DNA of 64,000 nt, taken from positions 62,001-126,000 of the forward strand of contig NZ_AQUZ01000010.1 in the NCBI RefSeq assembly GCF_000372465.1. Reading direction: 5' to 3'. This DNA comes from Kribbella catacumbae DSM 19601. GTDB taxonomy: Bacteria > Actinomycetota > Actinomycetes > Propionibacteriales > Kribbellaceae. Below, one piece after another: positions 42,134 through 49,848 of the stretch (within the stretch, counting starts at the first letter, position 1; each line of letters opens with the position of its first letter). The notes beneath the pieces were generated by a model. That model was not told the origin of the DNA. It saw only the letters and a list, made by a program, of their open reading frames with translations, and made no database searches. The position numbers and the translations under genes are program-made.

Positions 42134-43099
42134 TTAGGTGTTGAGCGCGAAGCGGCGGCGGTAGTCGCTGGGCGTCAGGCCGGTACGTCGTCTGAGCTGG
42201 ATCCGCAGGTTCGTCGCGGTACCCAGACCACATTGGCGGGCGACTGCATCCAAGCGGATCTCGCCTGCCTCCAGGAGCCGGCAGGCAAGGGCCACACGCT
42301 CGGCGGTGAGCCACGCGAGTGGAGTGGTGCCGAGCTCGGCCTGGAACCGGCGATGCAGAGTCGCCTGGCTCATGGCCGCGTGAGCTGCGATGTCGGCAAT
42401 GGTCAGCGGGCTGGCGAGTTCCTGCCGCACCCAGGTGAGCAACGGGGCCAATGAGCTATCCGCGACCGGCGGTACCGGTTGGTCGATGAACTGGCGCTGT
42501 CCGCCGTCGCGATGCGCGGTGAAGACGAGTCGCCGGCTGACCGCGTTCGCCACCTCGGCGCCGTGGTCGCGGCGGATCAGATGCAGCCCGAGGTCCAGCG
42601 CGGCCGCACTCCCCGCCGCCGTCAGGACATCCCCGTCGTCGACGAAGAGCACATCCGGCTCCAGCTTCACGGCCGGGAACATCGCCCCGAAGAGCTCGAC
42701 CCACTTCCAGTGCGTGGTCGCCCGCCGCCCATCGAGTACGCCGGCCGCTGCCAGCGTGAAGGCACCTGTGCAGAAGCTGACCAGCCGCGCCCCGCGCGCG
42801 GCAGCCCGCCGTACTGCGTCCAGCACCTCCGGCGACGGCGGCGTCTCGGGGTCCGGGCGATTCGGCACGATCACCGTGTCGGCCTGGTCGACCTGGTCGA
42901 GGCCGGCGACTCCGGTGAGCGTGAAGAATCCACTGTGCATGCGGACGGCCGGTTCCGGAGTACAGAGGTCCAGGTCGTACCAGCGGCGGCCCAGCTCTGG
43001 CCGGCGCAGGCCGAACAGTTCCGTCGCGACGCCGAGCTCGAACGGGTTGGAGCCCTCGTCGATGATCAGCGCGACGCGATGCGAGGATTCTTTCGACAT
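42134..43099 (-). CDS. GlxA/FtrA-type AraC regulator with DJ-1/PfpI domain
   Basis: 321 residues. The N-terminal amidase-like (DJ-1/PfpI) domain (HRVALIIDEGSNPFELGVAT; VSFCTGAFTLAAAG with the nucleophile-position cysteine) is followed by an AraC-type double HTH (LTIADIAAHAAMSQATLHRR and LDAVARQCGLGTATNLRIQL). Such regulators often sense small nitrogenous compounds. It is divergent from the cupin gene with 53 bp between starts, so the cupin gene is a likely target. Confidence 0.93.
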   Translation of the reverse strand: MSKESSHRVALIIDEGSNPFELGVATELFGLRRPELGRRWYDLDLCTPEPAVRMHSGFFTLTGVAGLDQVDQADTVIVPNRPDPETPPSPEVLDAVRRAAARGARLVSFCTGAFTLAAAGVLDGRRATTHWKWVELFGAMFPAVKLEPDVLFVDDGDVLTAAGSAAALDLGLHLIRRDHGAEVANAVSRRLVFTAHRDGGQRQFIDQPVPPVADSSLAPLLTWVRQELASPLTIADIAAHAAMSQATLHRRFQAELGTTPLAWLTAERVALACRLLEAGEIRLDAVARQCGLGTATNLRIQLRRRTGLTPSDYRRRFALNT

Positions 43100-43152
43100 A
43101 TGCTATTCCTAGCACTCACGCGCAAGCCGCGCATCCCGTCACGCTGGGAGGC

Positions 43153-43539
43153 GTGACCACTGAACCGATCGACCTTCGCGCCGTCCTGAGCACCTTCGAC
43201 GAACTGTGGAGCCCGCGGATCGCCGCGCGGATCAACGACTACGACGTCCGCGTGACGCACGTGAAGGGCTCCTACATCTGGCACGTGCACGACACCACCG
43301 ACGAGTTCTTCCTGGTCCTCGAAGGCGAACTGAGCATCGGCCTCCGCGACCCCCACGAGCGAGTCGTCTCGCTACCCGCCGGCTCGGTCTTCGTTGTCCC
43401 GAAGGGTATCTACCACCGCCCGTTCTCCGACGGCGGCGCACAGATCGTCGTCATCGAACCAGCCGGCATCCCAACCACCGGCGACAGCCACGACCCACTC
43501 CCCGACCACATCAAAACCCACACTGGCATCGACCTCTAG
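43153..43539 (+). CDS. Single-domain cupin protein
   Basis: 128 residues. HVKGSYIWHVHDTTDEFFLV and EGELSIGL form cupin motif 1 with metal-ligand histidines and glutamate; PKGIYHRPFSD is motif 2. Small cupins of this type bind a metal and may be isomerases or dioxygenases; the substrate is unknown. GTG start with GGGAGG very close by. Divergent from the GlxA-type regulator. Confidence 0.9.
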   Translation: MTTEPIDLRAVLSTFDELWSPRIAARINDYDVRVTHVKGSYIWHVHDTTDEFFLVLEGELSIGLRDPHERVVSLPAGSVFVVPKGIYHRPFSDGGAQIVVIEPAGIPTTGDSHDPLPDHIKTHTGIDL

Positions 43540-43552
43540 CGCAGTGGATTGC

Positions 43553-43652
43553 GTCCCGACCGACAGGACGTAGTGCCCGTCCGGCGGCCAGCCGCCGTCT
43601 CCGTGAGCGTGGCGCCCGCCCGAACGACCGACTATGTCCTGTCGATCGGGAC
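43553..43652. terminator. Large inverted repeat between convergent genes
   Basis: 22-bp arms, GTCCCGACCGACAGGACGTA at 43553 onward and ending TGTCGATCGGGAC at 43652, pair at 20 of 22 positions around a 56-nt centre that contains GGCGGC/GCCGCC. It lies between the cupin stop (43539) and the DsbA-family stop (43675). Two-way terminator or small palindromic repeat. Confidence 0.65.
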
Positions 43653-43674
43653 AGCCCAGCGGGCTGAACTGGAT

Positions 43675-44370
43675 CTAGACGGCCTGCAGGGAGCCGGCGG
43701 CCCGGAGTAGGAGGGCTTCATAGACGGAGGGGTCATCGGCGGTGGCGATCGGGAAGCCGATGCCGTAGTCGCCGGTGTAGTGGACCTCGACTCCCGGGTT
43801 CGCCGCGTCCGTGCCGTCGGGCAAGAACAGATGCGGGCTGCACTGGACGGCATCGGTCTGCGAGACCGCGAAGTCGGCCATCACCGACTTGCGCGCGCGC
43901 CCGTCGTCCAGCGCCTCCGCCAGCAGGTCGACGTCGACGACGCTCGTCTCGGCCGCAACCTCCAGCAACACCGAACGCAAACTGATGCATCGGCTGTCCA
44001 CCCAGAAAGCCTTGCGCAGCGCGAGATCCATCGCCTCACTCGCCGCCAGCCCTTGCTCCTTGGCCGCCTGAACAGCCTCCAACGCGGGCAACGTGGTCGT
44101 CGGATAAGTCCAGTCGGGCGCCTGCCACAACTTCCACCCAGCCTCCGGATCAAGCCGCCCGATCGCCGACACCTCCGAATCCGTCCCCGGCCGCGGACTG
44201 CTGTGCCCGTTCAGCAGTTCCAACGGAAACGCGTGGTGATCAAACGCCACAACCCCTTCCAGCCCAAGCCGCGCCCGAGCCCGATGCAGCCGATGAACAG
44301 CCAGATGTGCAAACGAACACCACAGGTCGGAGTACACGACGATGGTCCCCGACGCGACAGCAACAGTCAT
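43675..44370 (-). CDS. DsbA family oxidoreductase-like protein
   Basis: 231 residues with a thioredoxin fold. VVYSDLWCSFAHLAVHRLH places a single cysteine where DsbA enzymes have CxxC, and SRCISLRSVLLEVA and QCSPHLFLPDGT fit the helical insert and cis-proline region (SPHLFLP). With only one active-site cysteine it is closer to FrnE/2-hydroxychromene isomerase-like proteins than to a disulfide oxidase. The ATG at 44370 follows AAGGGG at 6 nt. Function unassigned. Confidence 0.85.
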   Translation of the reverse strand: MTVAVASGTIVVYSDLWCSFAHLAVHRLHRARARLGLEGVVAFDHHAFPLELLNGHSSPRPGTDSEVSAIGRLDPEAGWKLWQAPDWTYPTTTLPALEAVQAAKEQGLAASEAMDLALRKAFWVDSRCISLRSVLLEVAAETSVVDVDLLAEALDDGRARKSVMADFAVSQTDAVQCSPHLFLPDGTDAANPGVEVHYTGDYGIGFPIATADDPSVYEALLLRAAGSLQAV

Positions 44371-44760
44371 CACTTTCCCCTTCATTCCAACGGAAAACCG
44401 ACGGTATCACAGAATCGGACCACAGTCCGGTTAGTTCAACGACCCTGCCGGCTACTCGGCTCGTACCGCGACCCACGCCCCCGCCGCCGCGCTCCTGCGT
44501 CGCTCCCAGCTCTGAGCACTCCCGCCCACCCTTACACCGCTCCTAATGAGGCTCGTGCCCTGCCGCAACTCGCCTCCTACCGCGGGCGCACTCTCCTCAG
44601 GCCAGGTTCGCGGTTAAGCCCAAAGTTGTTTAGTTAGGGCGAGCGCCAGGCTGTCAACGATCCGTCAGGGCGGTCCGCGACCAGTCGTCCTCCGTGTGTC
44701 TGGGTCTTCGGCGCCTGGGGCTTCGGCGCCCGGGCTGAGTGGGTCACCCGTACTCCGGAG

Positions 44761-44839
44761 GGGTTCGCGCCTCGGCGAGGGGTTCGCCCATTGCTCTACC
44801 AGTGGGTGATGCCCGTGCGGCGGGGCGGAGTACACCGAT
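44761..44839 (+). repeat. 79-bp dispersed repeat, copy A
   Basis: 70 of 79 bases are identical to 56222-56300 in the same orientation. A conserved core reads GCCCATTGCTCT and GGGTGATGCCCGT. Both copies lie in gene-poor DNA. Confidence 0.8.
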
Positions 44840-44926
44840 TAGCGCGAGGTCGCGCGTGCGCAGCCGTCCACGCCTTCGCCATGACGGACGCACGGTCGAG
44901 CAAGCCGAGGAGTGACAGCTGACCCG

Positions 44927-44967
44927 CGTGAAGGATTTCTGCCACGGAGCGGCAAAAATCCTTCACG
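44927..44967. repeat. 41-bp hairpin
   Basis: Arms CGTGAAGGATTT (44927-44938) and AAATCCTTCACG (44956-44967) are perfect; inside, after one mismatch, TGCC pairs with GGCA around a 7-nt loop. It has an AT-richer stem than its surroundings. It could be a terminator-like or operator-like element; no gene ends directly at it. Confidence 0.65.
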
Positions 44968-45414
44968 CTGTGGCCCAGGTCGATCTCAGCCAGCGTCGTC
45001 GAGCAGCACCTTGCCGGATTGAACAAGTGGCTCAGGAGTTGCTGACCAAGCGACTACCGAAGCCGACTTCGGGCGAGACCCAGCCCTCTGACAGGTCCCG
45101 GTCTGTGTCAGCTGGCACTGGCGAGTAGTTCTCTGACTTCCAGACTGACCGTCGATTGCGGGCCGCGAGTCTCTGGTGACCCGCGACAGAGACCGACCCG
45201 CGCGCGACCGCCCACCGCGACGAAGGAGCGGGAAACCGGGTGGGTGGGAGCGCCCAGAGCCGGGAGCGGCGTGGGAGCGCGAGCGGCGGCCGGTGCGTGG
45301 GATCTCATACCAGCTGAGGATCCCGCGACGGGCCGGGGGTGGTGCTCGACGTCGCAAGGCTGGCATGACAGATTGCGACGGACCGATCACGCTTGGCCAT
45401 CCGTTGGAGGATGT

Positions 45415-47133
45415 ATGAAGTTCCGTACCCTGGCCGTCGCCCTGGGTATCAGTGCAGCCGCTCTGCTCGCGATTCCGGGCTCCGGGGCGACTGCCTCGCT
45501 GCAGACCGGGACAGAGCGGATGCAGACCGGGCCGAACCAGGTGGCCAACCGGTACCTGAAACAGCAACTCGTCTGGAAACAGTGCGGCGATCCGGAGTAC
45601 CGGACCTTCTGCGCCAAGATCACCGCACCGCGCGACTGGTCGAACCAGTACTCCGGCAACGACATCGAGCTCGCCGTCAGCAAGGTGACCCCCGTCGGCA
45701 AAAGCAAGACCAAGCCGAGCCGCGTCATCTTCGGCAACCCGGGCGGACCCGGCGGCGCGGGACTCGGCATGGCGCCGTACCTGGCCAGTCAGGCGGCGCT
45801 CGCCAAGGATCACCTGTTCATCGGCTTCGACCCGCGCGGCACCGGCGACAGCGCCAACGTCACCTGCGAAGGCGCACCCGGTTTCACCATGGACGCCCGC
45901 GATCGCGACAGCAGCAACCTCGACCTGATCTCCGAGGCGGCACTCCTGACCAGGCCGTACTGCGAACGCCAGTCGCGCGGCCTGCTGCCCTTCGTCAACA
46001 CCGCGCAGACCGTCCAGGACATCGACCTGATCCGCCAACTGCTCGGCTACGACAAGATCGACTGGGTCGGGTACTCCGGCGGCACCTGGCTCGGCGCGTA
46101 CTACCAGACCTACTTCCCGGCCCACGTCGGCCGTTTCGTGCTCGACTCGAACACCGACTTCACCAAGCCGTGGTCAGACACCTTTCTGGCCCAGCCGCAG
46201 GCGTTCGAACGCCGTTTCCGTGAGGACTTCGCCCCCTGGGCCGCGAAGCACGACGACAAGCTGGGACTGGGCGGATCGCCACGCTTGGTGATCAGGACCT
46301 ACGAACGGCTCCGCCGCGAACTCAAAAAGCAACCGGCCGTCGAAGAGTTCCTGGACGGCTCGGTGAAGATCAGTTACGACCAGAACGCCCTGGACGACAT
46401 CATCGCCGGGGATATGTATACAAAAGCTGATTTCCAGTCACTGGCGATCGACCTCGCATTTCTCCGCGACCTGTCCGCCGCCCAGACCAAGGGCGGCCCG
46501 AAAGCCGCGCAACGCAAGGTCGACGCGCTCCCCCTGGCCCGTCAGCACGAACTCGTCCGGCGCGCGACCCGCAGTACGGTCGGACTGAGGCCGCTCGGGC
46601 GGCCCTTCGCCGACGACGCCGAGGACGCGACCTTCACCGCGGTCACCTGCAACGACACCCCCTGGCCGCAGGGCCGCGAGTACGGCGACCAGCTCGCGGC
46701 GCGGCTCGGCCCGAAGTACCCGCTGCTCGGCTGGGGGATGAACGAGAACCCCTGCTTCTACTGGGATCGACCCGCTCTCGAGATGCCGGTACCGACCGGC
46801 AAGGGCTTGCCGACGACCTTGATGGTGCAGTCGGTGCACGACCCCGCCACCAGCCTCTCGCTGGCCACCTCGGCCCACCACCGGTACGCCGGATCGCGGC
46901 TGCTCACGATCACCGGCGAGGGCGACCACGGTGTCTACGGCGGGGTGAACAAGTGCGCGGACAAGATCATCAACACCTTCCTCACCACCGGCGTCGCGCC
47001 GGCCAAGGACCTCAGCTGCAAGGGCGAGGGAATTCCGGCCCCGTCGGTTCCGGATTCCGAGGACGACGGTGCCGGCGCGCCACTGCGGCGGATCGCCGGA
47101 TTTACCAAAGAAGTTTCCGGATATCTGCAGTGA
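45415..47133 (+). CDS. Secreted alpha/beta hydrolase with TAP-like C-terminal domain (second copy)
   Basis: 572 residues. Signal peptide KFRTLAVALGISAAALLAIP with cleavage near ATA at residue 27, then NPGGPGGAGLG, GFDPRGTGDS and the nucleophile in GYSGGTWLGAYY. The C-terminal part has a likely aspartate in SVHDPATSLS and histidine in GEGDHGVYGG. Cysteines are frequent, as expected for an exported enzyme. The ATG at 45415 has GGAGG at 5 nt; the frame extends upstream without coding character. It resembles the tripeptidyl aminopeptidase family, like the gene at 35865-37490, but the two differ throughout. Confidence 0.92.
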   Translation: MKFRTLAVALGISAAALLAIPGSGATASLQTGTERMQTGPNQVANRYLKQQLVWKQCGDPEYRTFCAKITAPRDWSNQYSGNDIELAVSKVTPVGKSKTKPSRVIFGNPGGPGGAGLGMAPYLASQAALAKDHLFIGFDPRGTGDSANVTCEGAPGFTMDARDRDSSNLDLISEAALLTRPYCERQSRGLLPFVNTAQTVQDIDLIRQLLGYDKIDWVGYSGGTWLGAYYQTYFPAHVGRFVLDSNTDFTKPWSDTFLAQPQAFERRFREDFAPWAAKHDDKLGLGGSPRLVIRTYERLRRELKKQPAVEEFLDGSVKISYDQNALDDIIAGDMYTKADFQSLAIDLAFLRDLSAAQTKGGPKAAQRKVDALPLARQHELVRRATRSTVGLRPLGRPFADDAEDATFTAVTCNDTPWPQGREYGDQLAARLGPKYPLLGWGMNENPCFYWDRPALEMPVPTGKGLPTTLMVQSVHDPATSLSLATSAHHRYAGSRLLTITGEGDHGVYGGVNKCADKIINTFLTTGVAPAKDLSCKGEGIPAPSVPDSEDDGAGAPLRRIAGFTKEVSGYLQ

Positions 47134-47398
47134 AAGCCCTGGAGCATCCCAGAACATCACTGAAACGGGTGAATTAGGTTCGATTTCTGGCACCGAATTC
47201 CGGTACAGAATGGAAACGCACCGTCACGATCGGTGAAAACGTGACAAGGCGTTCGTTGTCAGCACTGTCTTGTCAGGGCGATGTCAGGGTTGCGTCCCTG
47301 TGCGACGCAGCGTGACCACGCCAACCTTGAGTCAGCGCGAGAGAACCAAGCGTCGACTGGGAGGGCCCGACGTTTCGTTGACTCGCCGAACGTGGCTT

Positions 47399-47455
47399 CG
47401 GCCGGCTGTGAGGTGGGGGGACTGCCTGGGGGGTCAGACAGAACACAGCCGGCCG
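47399..47455. terminator. Hairpin between convergent genes
   Basis: Arms CGGCCGGCTGTG (47399-47410) and CACAGCCGGCCG (47444-47455) are perfect. It lies in the 411-bp gap between the TAP-type hydrolase stop and the beta-helix protein stop; otherwise that gap holds only TGTCAG repeats at 47257-47290 and no gene that I can see. Confidence 0.6.
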
Positions 47456-47544
47456 GGCCCCGTTTACGCTTGTCCGGCCCGTCCCCCAAGATCCCTCGCG
47501 GGGTACCTTCGATCCCCCAGGTCGTGGTGCCTCGCGAGGCTTGT

Positions 47545-49143
47545 TCAGCGGTGTCTGTCCAGGTACTGCGCCTGGTACAGCGAGGGCGGGAACAGCCCGG
47601 GCCGGTTGGCACCCTCGATATGGCCCGCCGGCTGACTGAACGGTCCGTCGCCGGTGACCACTCCCCGGCAGCCGATCGCATAGTTCTGCGCTGTCGGCGG
47701 CTTCTGGACCACGAGCTTGGCGGTCGCCGTGTCGCAGTTCCAGCCGACCGAATGCGAGGTCGCCCAGCCGTGGCCGGTGCCGTAGTCGCCACGGTTGTAG
47801 ATCCCCAGACTCAGATTGACCTGCGGGGCGACATCGCGGTGGTTGTCCCAGAGCAGTCCCTGGCTCCAGCGCCGGTGCCCTTCGCTCGACGCGAGCGCGC
47901 CTTCCGACGTACCGCGCAGGAAGACGATGCCCGAGGCGCTGCTCGCGCCATTCGAGATGAAGGCGTGCCGGGCCTTCGAGGCGTGACAGTCGGCGAACAG
48001 CACCTGCTGCGAAAACGCCTCGCAGTTGAAGTTGTAGCGCAGCCCGCCGGTGATGACCGAGGCCGGATCGAGAGCGCGGCAGTTCCGGACGGTGACTCGG
48101 GTCGCCTGGGTCGTCTCGACGCCGGCCTTCGCGAAATGCAGGAACGTGCTGTCCCGGACCCACGCGTCCTCGACCTGCCGGACCTTCACCCCGACCCAGG
48201 CGTGTGCCTCGTCCACCTCCGGATCGCCCGCGAACTGGATGTCGATCCGCAAGCTCTCCACGCCGACGCCGGTCACCAGGCCGGCGCGGTCCCAGACGTA
48301 CAAGTAGGCCTGCGAGCGTTCCCGTCGCAGGTGCTCGAACAGCGGTACGTCGACGGTCACGGTGTTGCCGCGGATCGAGTGGACGTAGCGGTTGTAGGTG
48401 ATCGGCTGGCTGTCGACGGTCCAGCCGGCGTCCGTCGCAGTGCCGCCGTGGTCGACGGCGGCCAGCCAGGCCTCGGTGCACGGGTGGATCAGGATGATGT
48501 TGTCGCCCCGCTTGAGCGCACTGGCGTCGGCGACCTCGAACGAGCGCGATCCGACCTGCACCCAGTCGGTGGTGATGTCGGTCCGCGTCCCCGCGACCTG
48601 ACCGCGCCAGCCGGTACTCGTTCCGCCGCCGAGCACGATCACGTCCCGCGAGACGGGGGTGTTGCCGGTCGCCTGGATGATGGTGTCGCGCGCTGGATCG
48701 GCGCCGTCGCCGGAGCCACGCAGTACGACGCCGGACTGGTTCACCTTCAGCGTTCCCGCGACCGGATAGTTGCCGGGGGCAAGCAGTAGCGCGCCGCGGA
48801 AGCCGCTGGCATCCGGGGTGCGTTTGCCGACCTCGTCGATCGCGGCCTGCAGGTGCGCGGTGTTGTCGCCTTCGACCGGCCGGACGGTCTTCGCGGTCCG
48901 CACATGCGGGATCGGGCTGTCGCCGTACTTGTAGCCGGCGTAGCTGAAGTCGGGGATCCGGTTTCCTTCGGCGTCGGCGGTGTAGACCAACCGGTACTTC
49001 GCGTCGTACCGGACCCGCTCCGACTGCCAGAGGCCTGTCGTCTTCGCCGCCGCCTGGCCCTGACCGAGCGACCCCAACGCCGCTCCCCCGACCACGGCTC
49101 CCCCGGCCCCGAGCAGACTCCTCCTGCTGAACGCGTTCGTCAT
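47545..49143 (-). CDS. Tat-exported right-handed beta-helix protein
   Basis: 532 residues. FSRRSLLGAGGAVVGGAALG is a Tat signal, cleaved near residue 33. The mature part reads like a pectate-lyase-type parallel beta-helix: DNTAHLQAAIDEV, GALLLAPGNYPVAGTLKV, GVVLRGSGDG near the start and many short V/I-rich rungs (VRNCRALDPAS, VLFADCHASKA, IVFLRGTSE) after residue 280. I do not recognise the catalytic residues, so lyase, hydrolase or binding roles all remain possible. The ATG at 49143 has GGAAGG upstream. A perfect LacI-type palindrome lies 59 bp before the start, in keeping with carbohydrate-responsive control. Confidence 0.85.
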   Translation of the reverse strand: MTNAFSRRSLLGAGGAVVGGAALGSLGQGQAAAKTTGLWQSERVRYDAKYRLVYTADAEGNRIPDFSYAGYKYGDSPIPHVRTAKTVRPVEGDNTAHLQAAIDEVGKRTPDASGFRGALLLAPGNYPVAGTLKVNQSGVVLRGSGDGADPARDTIIQATGNTPVSRDVIVLGGGTSTGWRGQVAGTRTDITTDWVQVGSRSFEVADASALKRGDNIILIHPCTEAWLAAVDHGGTATDAGWTVDSQPITYNRYVHSIRGNTVTVDVPLFEHLRRERSQAYLYVWDRAGLVTGVGVESLRIDIQFAGDPEVDEAHAWVGVKVRQVEDAWVRDSTFLHFAKAGVETTQATRVTVRNCRALDPASVITGGLRYNFNCEAFSQQVLFADCHASKARHAFISNGASSASGIVFLRGTSEGALASSEGHRRWSQGLLWDNHRDVAPQVNLSLGIYNRGDYGTGHGWATSHSVGWNCDTATAKLVVQKPPTAQNYAIGCRGVVTGDGPFSQPAGHIEGANRPGLFPPSLYQAQYLDRHR

Positions 49144-49201
49144 CGAGCACCTTCCTGATGGGCGGATCAGGCTGCCCATCCTGCGGCCTCGCCATGCAGT
49201 T

Positions 49202-49217
49202 TGGCAAGCGCTTGCCA
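49202..49217. promoter_or_regulatory. LacI-type operator
   Basis: TGGCAAGCGCTTGCCA is a perfect 16-bp palindrome with the central CG typical of LacI-family sites. It is 58 bases upstream of the beta-helix protein start. Confidence 0.75.
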
Positions 49218-49223
49218 CCGCCC

Positions 49224-49237
49224 GGGGAACGTTTTCC
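49224..49237. promoter_or_regulatory. Second, weaker LacI-like site
   Basis: GGGAACGTTTTCCC has GGGAA/TTCCC half sites around CGTT, six bases from the perfect palindrome. Two such sites side by side are common in regulated sugar genes. Confidence 0.4.
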
Positions 49238-49472
49238 CACCAGGCGGAACCCGAGGCGCCCAGCATCCCGGACCGCCACCAAACACCAACCTCCTCCGGA
49301 GGCCACTCAGCCGGTGCCGCTGAGCGTGGAAGCCCGTGCCGGCCGCGACTTACCGTGTGATAGCGGTCCGGCCGGCCGAGTGAATCGGCAGCCGGAGTCA
49401 AGTCCGACGGAGTGGTGGACGAGGTCTCGTGCCTGCCACCCCGGTCCTCGCCAGGCCGACCGACCAAGCACC

Positions 49473-49764
49473 TGATCATTCGCCCCCTTTTGGCCGCTCC
49501 CGGCCCACCGTGTGCACCGACCAGGCACCCAACCCGCCCAACGATGCCCAGCCGGTGCCCAAGGTCGATCACCCTTCGCCAGGTGGGGAGGGAAATGTCT
49601 CATGACGGGGGCAAGATCCGCCTCGGGTCCAGCGAGAACCCTCCCCAACCACACCCCGTCTTGCCAAACCACCACGGGTGGGTCGGACGAGCTCCTTACC
49701 CCTCCAGGCGGCCGATCCGATTCACCGTGGCTCGGAGCGCGGGTGAAAAGGGGGCGAATGATCA
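49473..49764. repeat. 292-bp region bounded by perfect 19-bp inverted repeats
   Basis: TGATCATTCGCCCCCTTTT at 49473-49491 and its exact reverse complement at 49746-49764. The interior shows no coding sequence; a GGGGAGGG/CCCTCCCC pair lies inside. It occupies most of the ~700-bp gap between the beta-helix gene and the end of the STAND regulator gene. It looks like a small non-autonomous element, but no clear target duplication was found. Confidence 0.7.
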
Positions 49765-49848
49765 CAGGGGTTGGCGTGGAATCGCGGGCAGGGCGGGTCG
49801 AGCGGGTCGTCCCGGTGGGCCGTCGAGCGGTCCGGCCCGGCAGGTGGG

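Larger units (their letters stand above)
44371..45414. other. Gene-poor region with repeats
   Basis: About 1 kb without a convincing gene. It holds copy A of a 79-bp dispersed repeat (44761-44839), a 41-bp hairpin (44927-44967) and a direct repeat CTTCGGCGCC at 44706 and 44721. Short open frames are non-coding in character. The promoter of the TAP-type hydrolase should lie near its right end. Confidence 0.5.

Noticed and set aside
45176..45418. An 80-codon frame just before the TAP-type hydrolase gene
   Set aside because: Arg-rich composition typical of chance frames; it overlaps the hydrolase ribosome site.
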